A stretch of DNA of 64,000 bases. Origin: Epiperipatus broadwayi. Its lineage: Eukaryota; Onychophora; Udeonychophora; Euonychophora; Peripatidae. The position numbers were made by a program, and so were the translations under genes. The DNA is taken from positions 3,597,501-3,661,500 of the forward strand of contig JAQFVV010012446.1 in assembly GCA_028023455.1 (NCBI GenBank), given 5' to 3'. This document shows, in pieces, positions 13,641 to 24,382 of the stretch. How positions within the stretch are numbered: the first letter of the stretch is position 1; the number at the start of each line of letters is the position of its first letter. A model generated the notes under the pieces. The model was given only the letters and a program-made list of their open reading frames with translations, was not told the origin of the DNA and searched no databases.

Positions 13641-13812
13641 GCATGCAGCTTCTACAGGACACCAGTACAGGCCACACAAGCCTCGTGTGGTGTACAGAGA
13701 GCAGCACGAGTTGCAAAGGAGAGTTAAAGAGGCATGTTATATCATCTCTGATGTCCATGCCATGAATAAAAAGGAAACATTTTATGCCTTCTGCAGGGAG
13801 TGGCAAATCTAG
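13480..13812 (+). pseudogene. GIY-YIG endonuclease end of a Penelope-like retroelement (fragment)
   Basis: The frame contains AYYGETRASIHTRLAHV, then PSIFTQHAASTGH and REQHELQRRVKEACYI, ending at a stop at 13812. This order (a YxGxT-R turn, an Arg-containing helix, an H-A...TGH segment, then E-x8-R-x-KEA-I) is the pattern of the C-terminal GIY-YIG nuclease of Penelope-like elements, which nicks target DNA. The RT domain is absent, and the listed N-terminal residues come from the inverted arm. The catalytic Tyr-Tyr-Gly and Arg are visible; whether they are functional is moot in a fragment. No other family fits better, but I could not search. Confidence 0.6.
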
Positions 13813-13855
13813 GTCAATGAAAATCTAGTCCACCCTAATTTGCATATTTTGTTCC

Positions 13856-13915
13856 AGCTACTTCTTGAAAATGGAGGCTTAGACCTTTGAAAGCGATTGA
13901 GTAAATTGATAAAAT
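13856..13915 (+). ncRNA. Degenerate hammerhead-like motif, right Penelope-like arm
   Basis: Plus-strand counterpart of 13198-13250: TTGAAAATGG, stem AGG/CCT, then GAAAGCGATTGAG. The palindromic stem III is mutated (AGCGAT). Confidence 0.25.
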
Positions 13916-13925
13916 TTGTCATTTG

Positions 13926-14375
13926 TTGAGACGGTGATTATACATATCATAGTTTATATTTAATTTATACGTATGTATTTGTTTGTGTAGTGATAAGAAC
14001 TCGAAAGAGTTTGCTTGTTAGTAGAAGTAAGTGATCAGTTTTTATATTCTATGTGATATTAAAGTAGTCATATTCATTGATATATCTGACATTTTTCAGT
14101 TGTTTTAGTATTTAATTACCTTTTACAACATTATCATGATCAACAGTCACTAACGAGCAGCATACCCGTTCCAAACTCTAAGGGGTATAATAATAATTTA
14201 ATTTACTTTCACTACTATGAATTCTACTTTTGAAAAGAATTAATTGTGGAGGATATTTTATGACATATCCGTTGTTTATGACACCTAAAACAATATTAAG
14301 AATTTAAAACATTTGAAAAATAGCAATTATCATTCTCCGAACAAGTCAGTATATCTATTATTCATATCCCAGAAC
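13926..14375. other. Gene-free stretch before the satellite
   Basis: No gene seen. It may hold more of the Penelope-like flank, but no motif supports that. Confidence 0.5.
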
Positions 14376-17300
14376 ATAGTAATAGTAGTAGTAGTAAAAG
14401 CAGCAATAGTAGTAGTAGTAAAAGCAGCAATAGTAGTAGTAGTAAAAGCAGCAATAGTAGTAGTAGTAAAAGCAGCAATAATAGTAGTAGTAAAAGCAGC
14501 AATAGTAGTAGTAGTAAAAGCAGCAATAGTAGTAGTAGTAAAAGCAGCAATAGTAGTAGTAGTAAAAGCAGCAATAGTAGTAGTAGTAAAAGCAGCAATA
14601 GTAGTAGTAGTAAAGCAGCAATAGTAGTAGTAGTAAAGCAGCAATAGTAGTAGTAGTAAAAGCAGCAATAGTAGTAGTTTTAGCAGCAATAGTAGTAGTA
14701 GTAAAAGCAGCAATAGTAGTAGTAGTAAAAGCAGCAATAGTAGTAGTAGTAAAAGCAGCAATAGTAGTAGTAGTAAAAGCAGCAATAGTAGTAGTAGTAG
14801 TAAAAGCAGCAATAGTAGTAGTAGTAAAAGCAGCAATAGTAGTAGTAGTAAAAGCAGCAATAGTAGTAGTAGTAAAAGCAGCAATAGTAGTAGTAGTAAA
14901 AGCAGCAATAGTAGTAGTAGTAAAAGCAGCAATAGTAGTAGTAGTAAAAGCAGCAATAGTAGTAGTAGTAAAAGCAGCAATAGTAGTAGTAGTAAAAGCA
15001 GCAATAGTAGTAGTAGTAAAAGCAGCAATAGTAGTAGTAGTAAAAGCAGCAATAGTAGTAGTAGTAAAAGCAGCAATAGTAGTAGTAGTAAAAGCAGCAA
15101 TAGTAGTAGTAGTAAAAGCAGCAATAGTAGTAGTAGTAAAAGCAGCAATAGTAGTAGTAAAAGCAGCAATAGTAGTAGTAGTAAAAGCAGCAATAGTAGT
15201 AGTAGTAAAAGCAGCAATAGTAGTAGTAGTAAAAGCAGCAATAGTAGTAGTAAAAGCAGCAATAGTAGTAGTAGTAAAAGCAGCAATAGTAGTAGTAGTA
15301 AAAGCAGCAATAGTAGTAGTAGTAAAAGCAGCAATAGTAGTAGTAGTAAAAGCAGCAATAGTAGTAGTAGTAAAAGCAGCAATAGTAGTAGTAGTAAAAG
15401 CAGCAATAGTAGTAGTAGTAAAAGCAGCAATAGTAGTAGTAGTAAAAGCAGCAATAGTAGTAGTAGTAAAAGCAGCAATAGTAGTAGTAGTAAAAGCAGC
15501 AATAGTAGTAGTAGTAAAAGCAGCATTAGTAGTAAAAGCAGCAATAGTAGTAAAAGCAGCAATAGTAGTAGTAGTAAAAGCAGCAATAGTAGTAGTAGTA
15601 AAAGCAGCAATAGTAGTAGTAGTAAAAGCAGCAATAGTAGTAGTAAAAGCAGCAATAGTAGTAGTAGTAAAAGCAGCAATAGTAGTAGTAGTAAAAGCAG
15701 CAATAGTAGTAGTAGTAAAAGCAGCAATAGTAGTAGTAGTAAAAGCAGCAATAGTAGTAGTAGTAAAAGCAGCAATAGTAGTAGTAGTAAAAGCAGCAAT
15801 AGTAGTAGTAGTAAAAGCAGCAATAGTAGTAGTAGTAAAAGCAGCAATAGTAGTAGTAGTAAAAGCAGCAATAGTAGTAGTAGTAAAAGCAGCAATAGTA
15901 GTAGTAGTAGTAAAAGCAGCAATAGTAGTAGTAGTAAAAGCAGCAATAGTAGTAGTAGTAAAAGCAGCAATAGTAGTAGTAGTAAAAGCAGCAATAGTAG
16001 TAGTAGTAAAAGCAGCAATAGTAGTAGTAGTAAAAGCAGCAATAGTAGTAGTAGTAAAAGCAGCAATAGTAGTAGTAGTAAAAGCAGCAATAGTAGTAGT
16101 AGTAGTAAAAGCAGCAATAGTAGTAGTAGTAAAAGCAGCAATAGTAGTAGTAGTAAAAGCAGCAATAGTAGTAGTAGTAAAAGCAGCAATAGTAGTAGTA
16201 GTAAAAGCAGCAATAGTAGTAGTAGTAAAAGCAGCAATAGTAGTAGTAGTAAAAGCAGCAATAGTAGTAGTAGTAAAAGCAGCAATAGTAGTAGTAGTAA
16301 AAGCAGCAATAGTAGTAGTAGTAAAAGCAGCAATAGTAGTAGTAGTAAAAGCAGCAATAGTAGTAGTAGTAAAAGCAGCAATAGTAGTAGTAGTAAAAGC
16401 AGCAATAGTAGTAGTAGTAAAAGCAGCAATAGTAGTAGTAGTAAAAAGCAGCAATAGTAGTAGTAGTAAAAGCAGCAATAGTAGTAGTAGTAAAAGCAGC
16501 AATAGTAGTAGTAGTAAAAGCAGCAATAGTAGTAGTAGTAAAAGCAGCAATAGTAGTAGTAGTAAAAGCAGCAATAGTAGTAGTAGTAAAAGCAGCAATA
16601 GTAGTAGTAAAAGCAGCAATAGTAGTAGTAGTAAAAGCAGCAATAGTAGTAGTAGTAAAAGCAGCAATAGTAGTAGTAGTAAAAGCAGCAATAGTAGTAG
16701 TAGTAAAAGCAGCAATAGTAGTAGTAGTAAAAGCAGCAATAGTAGTAGTAGTAAAAGCAGCAATAGTAGTAGTAGTAAAAGCAGCAATAGTAGTAGTAGT
16801 AAAAGCAGCAATAGTAGTAGTAAAAGCAGCAATAGTAGTAGTAGTAAAAGCAGCAATAGTAGTAGTAGTAAAAGCAGCAATAGTAGTAGTAGTAAAAGCA
16901 GCAATAGTAGTAGTAGTAAAAGCAGCAATAGTAGTAGTAGTAAAAGCAGCAATAGTAGTAGTAGTAAGCAGCAATAGTAGTAGTAGTAAAAGCAGCAATA
17001 GTAGTAGTAGTAAAGCAGCAATAGTAGTAGTAGTAAAAGCAGCAATAGTAGTAGTAGTAAAGCAGCAATAGTAGTAGTAGTAAAAGCAGCAATAGTAGTA
17101 GTAGTAGAGCAGCAATAGTAGAGTAGCAGCAGAGTAGAAAGCAGCAGTAGTAGTAGTAGTAGCAGCAATAGTAGTAGTAGTAAAAGCAGCAATAGTAGTA
17201 GTAGTAAAGCAGCAATAGAGTAGTAGAAAGCCAAAGTAGTAGAGTAGAGCACAATAGAGAGAGAGGCAGCAAAGAGAGAGAAGCACAATAGTAGAGAGAG

Positions 17301-19335
17301 AGCAGCAATAGTAGTAGAGTAAAGCAGCAGTAGTAGTAGTAAAAGCAGCAATAGTAGTAGTAGTAGTAAAAGCAGCAATAGTAGTAGTAGTAGTAAAAGC
17401 AGCAATAGTAGTAGTAGTAGTAAAAGCAGCAATAGTAGTAGTAGTAGTAAAAGCAGCAATAGTAGTAGTAGTAGTAAAAGCAGCAATAGTAGTAGTAGTA
17501 AAAGCAGCAATAGTAGTAGTAGTAAAAGCAGCAATAGTAGTAGTAGTAAAAGCAGCAATAGTAGTAGTAGTAAAAGCAGCAATAGTAGTAGTAGTAAAAG
17601 CAGCAATAGTAGTAGTAGTAAAAGCAGCAATAGTAGTAGTAGTAAAAGCAGCAATAGTAGTAGTAGTAAAAGCAGCAATAGTAGTAGTAGTAAAAGCAGC
17701 AATAGTAGTAGTAGTAAAAGCAGCAATAGTAGTAGTAGTAAAAGCAGCAATAGTAGTAGTAGTAAAAGCAGCAATAGTAGTAGTAGTAAAAGCAGCAATA
17801 GTAGTAGTAGTAAAAGCAGCAATAGTAGTAGTAGTAAAAGCAGCAATAGTAGTAGTAGTAAAAGCAGCAATAGTAGTAGTAGTAAAAGCAGCAATAGTAG
17901 TAGTAGTAAAAGCAGCAATAGTAGTAGTAGTAAAAGCAGCAATAGTAGTAGTAGTAAAAGCAGCAATAGTAGTAGTAGTAAAAGCAGCAATAGTAGTAGT
18001 AGTAAAAGCAGCAATAGTAGTAGTAGTAAAAGCAGCAATAGTAGTAGTAGTAAAAGCAGCAATAGTAGTAGTAGTAAAAGCAGCAATAGTAGTAGTAGTA
18101 AAAGCAGCAATAGTAGTAGTAGTAAAAGCAGCAATAGTAGTAGTAGTAAAAGCAGCAATAGTAGTAGTAGTAAAAGCAGCAATAGTAGTAGTAGTAAAAG
18201 CAGCAATAGTAGTAGTAGTAAAAGCAGCAATAGTAGTAGTAGTAAAAGCAGCAATAGTAGTAGTAAAAGCAGCAATAGTAGTAGTAGTAAAAGCAGCAAT
18301 AGTAGTAGTAGTAAAAGCAGCAATAGTAGTAGTAGTAAAAGCAGCAATAGTAGTAGTAGTAAAGCAGCAATAGTAGTAGTAGTAAAGCAGCAATAGTAGT
18401 AGTAGTAAAGCAGCAATAGTAGTAGTGTAAGCAGCAATAGTAGTAGTAGTAAGCAGCAATAGTAGTAGTAGTAAAGCACATAGTAGTAGTAGTAAAAGAG
18501 CAATAGTAGTAGTAGTAAAAGAGCAATAGTAGTAGTAGTAAACGATAGTAGAGTAAGCTAGTAGTAGTAGTAAAGCCTAGTAGAGTAGTAAAGCCAAAGT
18601 AGTAGTAGTAAGAGCAATAGTAGTAGTAGTAAAGCAAGTAGAGTGTAAAGAGCAATAGTAGTAGTAGTAAAGCAGCTAGTAGTATAGTAAAGCAGCTAGT
18701 AGTAGTGTAAAGCAGCATAGTGTAGTAGTAAAGCAGCATAGTAGTAGTAGTAAAAGCAGCAATAGTAGTAGTAGTAAAGCAGCAATAGTAGTAGTAGTAA
18801 AAGCCATATGTAGTAGTAAAAGCAGCATGTAGTAGTATAAAAGCAGCAATAGTAGTAGTAGTAAAAGCAGCAATAGTAGTAGTAGTAAAAGCAGCAATAG
18901 TAGTAGTAGTAAAAGCAGCAAGTAGTAGTAGTAGTAGTAAAAGCAGCAATAGTAGTAGTAGTAGTAAAAGCAGCAATAGTAGTAGTAGTAGTAAAAGCAG
19001 CAATAGTAGTAGTAGTAAAAAGCAGCAATAGTAGTAGTAGTAAAAGCAGCAACAGTAGTAGTAGTAGTAAAAGCAGCTATAGTAGTAGTAGTAGTAAAAG
19101 CAGCAATAGTAGTAGTAGTAGTAAAAGCAGCAATAGTAGTAGTAGTAGTAAAAGCAGCAATAGTAGTAGTAGTAGTAAAAGCAGCAATAGTAGTAGTAGT
19201 AGTAAAAGCAGCAACAGTAGTAGTAGTAAAAGCAGCAATAGTAGTAGTAGTAAAAGCAGCAATAGTAGTAGTAGTAAAAGCAGCAATAGTAGTAGTAGTA
19301 AAAGCAGCAATAGTAGTAGTAGTAAAAGCAGCAAT
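14376..19335. repeat. ~5 kb satellite of a 24 bp unit (about 200 copies)
   Basis: The unit is AGTAAAAGCAGC plus AATAGTAGTAGT (24 bp), repeated with occasional loss or gain of one AGT (21 or 27 bp). Two worn zones break it at about 17095-17335 and 18360-18840. Because 24 is a multiple of three and the unit has no stop in five of six frames, it creates enormous artificial frames: up to 1694 residues on the minus strand as YYYYYCCF, TTTTIAAF or poly-Leu, and VVVVKAAI on the plus strand. There is no non-repeat domain or supporting signal, so these are not genes. Confidence 0.95.
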
Positions 19336-19475
19336 AACAACAATAGCAGCCACAATAGCATGCTAGAGATTGAGAAGTAATATTACTAATAGTAACAGTA
19401 GTAGTAACAGCCATAGCACGCTAGAGATTGAGTAATAGTAGTAGTAGTAGCAACAATAGTAGCAATAGAATGCTA
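19336..19475. repeat. Degenerate AGT-rich edge of the satellite
   Basis: 'gctagagattgag' or 'gctaaagattga' occurs three times among AGT/AAC triplets. It is a higher-order remnant at the satellite border. Confidence 0.6.
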
Positions 19476-19689
19476 AAGATTGAATTTTGTGACAACTATA
19501 TAAACCAATCTGTGAAACAAAAATATACTGACGTATTTGAATACCTCATTCATTATTTTTGTTTATTCAGTGGACATTTGCGTTGCCTTTTAACCTCGGA
19601 GAAAACTTTCCCTACTGCAATATTTCATCATCTGCTAATTGTAGTTATTCAATGTATTAATATTTGAAATACAGACATTCTTCATATAC

Positions 19690-20115
19690 CTGGAGCTTTA
19701 CTGTAAATGTAGAGGATTTGAACAGAGACTTTCCAGCACCCTTCAACTATCCACACAATCTCATACCACTGATACACATGACTCCATACACATAGAAAAT
19801 ATAAATAATCACCAATATACGTATTTCAATGGTATGGATGGCTGAAGAGTTGGAGGTTGAAGTAGATTGAAACATGTCCATTAAAGTATGAAGATTTGCT
19901 ATCTTAATATAAACTGAGCACATTATATATATATGTGTGTGTGGGAGATGATACTCTGGACCAAGTGATGAGTGCTGGTTCAGCTTAAAAAATGTATATT
20001 GGTGATTTATTTATCTTTTCTATGTGTGTGGTCACGTGTATCAGTGGTATGAGATAGTGTGGATAGTTGAAGAGTGCTTGAAAGTCTGGGTTCAAATCCT
20101 CTATATTTTCAATGT
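19690..20115. repeat. Family D hammerhead-type fold-back
   Basis: The left arm (about 19715-19835) is the reverse complement of the right arm (about 19990-20105): 'cataccactgatacac' versus 'gtgtatcagtggtatg', and 'atcaccaatatacgtatt' versus 'aatgtatattggtgatt'. The outer end, GGGTTCAAATCC at about 20088, resembles a pol III B box. Confidence 0.6.
19957..20010 (+). ncRNA. Worn family D hammerhead
   Basis: GGACCAA, GTGATGA (consensus CTGATGA), stem GTGCT-GGTTC-AGC, then an A-rich stretch in place of GAAA, 'atgtatattggtgatt'. Mutations in C3 and at the stem II/GAAA junction make activity unlikely. Confidence 0.45.
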
Positions 20116-20379
20116 ATTAATTAATACTCTCTGCCACTTCTTCCCAATTAAAACAATCGACATTGCGCTTCTTTAGAATAACCTGAAATAGTTTTCACAA
20201 TGTAAACAGGTTTGCCTCTCCCGTAAAAACCATATTTATGTTTACCACAAACATCCAATCTTGTACACAACATCCAATCTTGTCTTGCCATTCGTTTCAC
20301 TTATCCAGTCCAATGTAAATGCCATTGACTTTTTTTAAGAAAGATATCTACTAAAATTTATTACTAATAATAATCTAAT
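20116..20379. other. Gene-free AT-rich stretch
   Basis: No recognisable feature. Confidence 0.5.
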
Positions 20380-20490
20380 GATTTGTTTACTCGGGAATCG
20401 AGCGCCAGAAATGGTAGAATTGACCACGCTCCACGGACCTTGAATTCCAAAGTCTGCCTTTCTACCCTTGCCCTAAATCTCTCAGGTTCG
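20380..20490 (-). repeat. tRNA-derived SINE (diverged)
   Basis: On the minus strand it follows the SINE family seen at 46490-46745: an A-box-like start, 'ccttgaattcc' for the 'ggagttcaag' block, then a 'tggcgctcgattcccg' end. No clear target duplication. Confidence 0.45.
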
Positions 20491-21019
20491 TATATTTGCA
20501 TTGAATGCTCATTAAGAATTTGAATAATTCAAATATAGAGACGGATTTTTAAAAAAATTAATATATATATTTATTACATCCGTTTTATTACGTAAACGTA
20601 TGTCTTTAATCTTCACTCAGTTTTTCGTATTGAGGAATAATAGCAACGGATCTACATTAATGTCTTCAAAGAACCAAAAGATATTCTGTAAAGATTTTCC
20701 AATTCATTAATTTTTTTTTTTTTTGATCTTTTTCGTTATTACCCGAAGCTATATGTAGTTACTGTTTTGAAAAACAGATTATTGGAGACTAAAAGATAAT
20801 ACAGTGTAAAGTTATTTTTTCAGCTTTTTTTTTTTAATTGTCGGCTTCTCAAATGTAAAACAACTATAATAAATATTTATTATAAATAAGAATTAATTGT
20901 AATAACTTGCATTGGGTGTACTTAATTGTAATATGCTGCCGTATATATATATATTGAATAGATTCATTAATTTGATTATTGATAAGTACTTTTGAATTTT
21001 GGTAGTATTGAAATAAAAA
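20491..21019. other. Gene-free AT-rich stretch
   Basis: Homopolymer T runs and short frames only; no gene. Confidence 0.5.
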
Positions 21020-21480
21020 AGTTGGTTTATAATCATCATCATCGTTTCCAACTATTGCCAATGCACTGCAGGTTGAAGGTCTCTCCAAGCTTAATTCACT
21101 TTCTCAAAACTTCCTTATTTTATCCATTCATCTCACATATGGTCTTTTGAAGTTTACATTCTTTTAGGATCCAGTTTAAGATTTCAACTATGTATGGATT
21201 ATAATGTCTTATAATAAGTATGTTCAATCCAGGACCGCATTTCAGTCTCCTAATTCTTCCAATGATGTTTTTTTTCACCCAACTATTTTGCTTTCTATCC
21301 CCACTCTTATTTTTTCTATTCCCATATACACATCTCTTCAAACTTAGAAGGATGATTTGAAATCTCTATATTGCTTTTGTGTTAGGTGTCCAAATCTCAG
21401 ACCCACAAGAACTAGTGAAAAAGATATATTAAAAACTTATTTTGAAAGCATATACATATTTTCTTAGCGCTCTAAACTAG
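21020..21480 (-). mobile_element. RTE-type non-LTR 3' end (5'-truncated)
   Basis: On the minus strand it ends 'cttcaacctgcagtgcat' followed by a (GATGAT)n tail at 21031-21045, the hallmark 3' end of RTE-clade elements. Upstream lies a decayed C-terminal coding region. Parallel copies lie at 32.7, 43.7, 54.2 and 60.7 kb. Confidence 0.7.
21120..21341 (-). pseudogene. RTE C-terminal protein fragment
   Basis: The 73-residue frame (MKRCVYG, then a Lys/Arg-rich stretch, VKKNIIGRIRRLKCG, ILNWILKECK) matches the layout of the RTE C-terminus, where an 'R-ML-x2-R-D-R' helix is followed by 'KLKW-GH' and 'ILEW-P'. The expected Trp-x-Gly-His segment is mutated. It lies just before the GATGAT tail. Nonfunctional. 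Confidence 0.55.
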
Positions 21481-21484
21481 CTTA

Positions 21485-21720
21485 ATTCAAAACAGAGGCT
21501 AAACTGTCCATACAGTAGCGTCACCTGTGTAAGCCAGAGTGATCAATGGATGCAGGAGGGTTTATGCATAAAATCCCTATCTAGTGTCTATTCATCCAAT
21601 ATCCCAGACTAGTTTCTAGCTTGTGGCTTTCATCAGCGAAAAGCCTTGGATCTGAGAGTCCTACCTCTGTTTAAACAGCTTGTGTAAGCATAAAGAATAG
21701 TGATCATGTGATGTTTAGTG
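21485..21720 (-). repeat. Family C hammerhead-type repeat, partial
   Basis: Reads (on the plus strand) 'aggctaaactgtccatacag', 'gatcaatggatgc', 'gtgtctattcatccaatat', a reverse ribozyme, and ends 'gatcatgtgatgttta'. This is a family C unit in reverse orientation. Confidence 0.7.
21601..21643 (-). ncRNA. Family C hammerhead with intact CTGATGA
   Basis: On the minus strand: CTGATGA (21636-21630), stem II AAGC-CACAA-GCTA, GAAAC, palindromic ACTAGT, GTC, then TGGGAT. The core bases are perfect. Stem I is weakened on the 5' side (TTTTCG), so cleavage is doubtful. Confidence 0.55.
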
Positions 21721-21869
21721 GTTTATCACGTTTAATTCTATTATCCATTTTCAATTGTAATAAATCTGCCCAAGGTATTTGTAGTTGTTAACTTCTAATT
21801 CATGATTATTAATTTTATTATCTGCTTTTGAGAAAATTCATTGAACAATATTAATAATTATTATTAGTC

Positions 21870-22160
21870 ATTCATTAGATTAGAGATTATCCATCCACTT
21901 AATGAATATTTCTATAGTGTCAATTTCGCTACACCATTCTCACACAAGATAGGGATGGGTTTCTATCTGCATTTAACACCTCGTGGAGAGATGAGCTGGG
22001 CCAATTGATGAGTGCTGATTTTATATATTTTGTCATAAGTTTATGATTACACTTCTCCATAAGGTGCTAAAGGTAGATAGAAACCAGTCCCTATTTTGTG
22101 TGAGAGTGGTGTAGTGAAAATTATACAAATATTCATTAAGTGGATAATCTAATCTAATGG
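21870..22160. repeat. Fold-back repeat (same family as 10.3 kb)
   Basis: The left arm 'ccacttaatgaatatttct', 'acaccattctcacacaag' is the reverse complement of the right arm 'ttgtgtgagagtggtgta', 'aaatattcattaagtgg'. A family D snippet ('gggccaattgatgagtgctg') sits in the loop. Confidence 0.65.
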
Positions 22161-22254
22161 ATGACTAATAAAAGTTATTAATATATTTCCATTAAGTGGT
22201 TTATATCAAAGTTGTGAAGGCTGTAAGATTGTCACATCAATTAAACTGTAGTAA

Positions 22255-22490
22255 TTGGTTATCTATATATAATGAATAATGATAAATTTATGTGTAAGAG
22301 ATTGTGATCCAGGCCAACTGATGAGTGCTGGTTCAGCACAAAATGGCATTTTGGGGATCATACATTTTTTTTACATCATTAGTCATGTGTTTATGAATAC
22401 ACCCCTCCATAAGGTGCTAAAAACAGAAAACAGTATCTACCTCGAGTGAGAGTGGTGTAGGGAAAATTACACTATAGAAATATTTATTGA
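22255..22490 (+). repeat. Family D hammerhead piece followed by a half fold-back arm
   Basis: 'gatccaggccaactgatgag' begins the ribozyme. From about 22395 the sequence is one arm of the 10.3 kb fold-back family ('cctccataaggtgctaaaa', 'gagtggtgtagggaaaatta'). The two families are found joined here as at 21.9 kb. Confidence 0.55.
22313..22365 (+). ncRNA. Family D hammerhead, one key base lost
   Basis: CTGATGA is intact and stem II is the best of the family: GTGCT-GGTTC-AGCAC, five perfect pairs. The following GAAA has become AAAA and stem III is altered ('tggcattttggggatc'), so it should be inactive. It helps define the family D consensus. Confidence 0.55.
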
Positions 22491-23394
22491 ACATTAGTCT
22501 TTTTAACATTTTTGTCTTTAGTCCTACTTTTTTATTTTCATCCGCTAACTCTTGCAACCATTCCTGACAGTCTGATGCTTTGTTTGCAAAACAATCCCAA
22601 TTATTTACAAAAATATCACTAATCTTTCATGGACATTAAAGCAATATAACCTTCACTTAACTTAGGTTATCCAGCATATGTCAACCTAATCAGAATATAA
22701 TGTTAAAAGTGCAATCTTTCTTACAAATATTGTCAGTTTCCAGTTTTTTAGGTATTCTGTATTTTCTTTTGTTCTGGCTTTCATTCATGATGAAGACCAA
22801 ATAGCCAGAAATTGCTTGATGCAATAAGAAAGAATTGACTGCCTTTCACTCTGATATCATTTAAAGAAATCAGATGCAAAAGAAATCAGATGCAAGGAGA
22901 TTATTTAAGTCATATACAGTCTTATTATTCATTAAGTGAGATTTAAAATGTGTAATTGGGTTAGGGATAATCTCTAGTTTAATAAATGATTAGTAATAAT
23001 CTCTAATGTATTTATCTGAAGTAGTTGGTATCAAAGTTGTGAGCGCAGAAAGTTTGACACTTGTAGACCAAAATATAATAATTAATCTTTAACAGATTTA
23101 AAGTTTATATCTGGGCGCTAGTTTAACAAATGATTAGTAATAATCATTTATATTTTTACATAAAACAGTTTGCATCAATATTTATACAGATGAAGATATA
23201 TGTAAGAGATTGTGATCTGGATCAATTGATGAGGGCTTTGGGCAATCATTTATCTTTTTCACATGTGTTTGGTTACATGTTCAGAAATAAGTGATGGGAT
23301 AGAATTTTAAAATATATTTAAAAAATATATGCATGAGATTAAACTTACATATACATGAAAGACGTATATGAAGTTAAATTAAAATGTTCTATGT
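22491..23394. other. Gene-free stretch with small repeat scraps
   Basis: No gene. At 23210-23290 a worn family D piece ('gatctggatcaattgatgag') can be seen. Otherwise it is AT-rich filler. Confidence 0.5.
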
Positions 23395-23448
23395 ATGTCA
23401 GGCTAGAGTAATCAATGGATGCCAGAAGGCTTGCTTCAGATCCAAGGC

Positions 23449-23491
23449 TCCTCACTGACGAAGACCACAAGCCAGAAACTAGTCTGGGGAT
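23449..23491 (+). ncRNA. Family C hammerhead (array copy 1)
   Basis: CTCCTCA, CTGACGA (23455-23461), stem II (A)GAC-CACAA-GCC(A), GAAAC, palindromic ACTAGT, GTC, TGGGGA. Stem I pairs TCCTCA with TGGGGA over six pairs. Stem II carries one mismatch relative to the neighbour copy. Confidence 0.65.
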
Positions 23492-23899
23492 ATTGGATGA
23501 GTAGGCACTAGGTGGGGATTTTATACACAACCCTTCTGGCATCCATTGATTACTTTAGCTTGCTGTGTGGCAATACATATAGTGAGTTTTGCCTGTTTTA
23601 ACAACAGTTATACACAAGCATAAAAGGTGGTGGTCATGTGATGTTTATTGGCTTAAAACCAATTTTTCCTAATAGGATAGTGGTGACTATGGTAATTAAA
23701 GAATAAAGACACCAAAATGTATGAGTACTGAACTGGGTTCAGATCCATATGACTATATAAGCTAATGGGCTTTGATTAAAAACATTAAGGTGTTTTCAGT
23801 TTAAGACTCATTGTTTTGTAGTTAAATGGAGATAAAAGGTTGTTGCTGGAGGGTTGCTTTAGATCCTAAGATCTAGGTGCAGTGCTTCAGATCCAAGGC

Positions 23900-23942
23900 T
23901 CCTCACTGACGAAGGCCACAAGCCAGAAACTAGTCTGGGGAC
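23900..23942 (+). ncRNA. Family C hammerhead (array copy 2)
   Basis: CTCCTCA, CTGACGA (23906-23912), stem II GGC-CACAA-GCC bounded by an A-A mismatch, GAAAC, ACTAGT, GTC, TGGGGA. All invariant core bases are present; the base of stem II (normally G-C) is A-A, which may slow it. Confidence 0.68.
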
Positions 23943-24337
23943 ATTTGATGAGTAGGCACTAGATGGGGATTTTATGCACAAGCCTTCTGGCATCCATTGA
24001 TTACTCTAGCTTGCTGTGTATGGCAATACATATAGTTAGTTTTGCCTGTTTTAACAACAGTTATACACAAGCATAAGAGGTTGTGGTCATGTGAGGTTTA
24101 TTGGCTTAAAACCAATCCTGCCTAATAGGATAGTGGTGGCTATGGTTATTAAGGAACCAAAGACACCAAAATTTATGGGTACTGAACTGAGTTCAGACCC
24201 ATATGATTATATAAGGTAATGGGCTTGGATTGAAAACATTAAGGTGTTTTCAGTTTAAGACTCATAGTTTTATAGTTAAATGGAGATAAAAGGTAGTTGC
24301 TGGAGGGTTGCATTAAATCCTAAGATCTAGGTGCAGT

Positions 24338-24382
24338 GCTTCAGATCCAAGGCCACAAGCCAGAAACTAGTCTGGGGATATT
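24338..24382 (+). ncRNA. Family C hammerhead (array copy 3), core deleted
   Basis: 'gatccaaggccacaagccag' jumps straight from the flank into stem II: the stem I 5' strand and CTGACGA are deleted, while GAAACTAGTCTGGGG remains. Cannot cleave. Confidence 0.6.

Larger units (their letters stand above)
13170..13925. mobile_element. Palindromic pair of Penelope-like 3' ends
   Basis: The segment is a long inverted repeat: about 13196-13480 is the reverse complement, with many mismatches, of 13612-13900, around a 130 bp centre. Both arms carry the same coding remnant and the same outer sequence ('ctagattttcattgaccta' and its complement, then 'gttccagctacttcttgaaa'). Inverted terminal copies are common for Penelope-like elements. 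The family call rests on the GIY-YIG-like protein remnant in the right arm. Confidence 0.6.

Noticed and set aside
14376-19335. CRISPR array
   Set aside because: Repeats are directly contiguous with no unique spacers, and the genome is eukaryotic.
14330-19414. Frames of 225 to 1694 residues on the minus strand and 103 on the plus strand
   Set aside because: The 24 bp satellite unit has no stops in five frames, so these are artefacts of the repeat.
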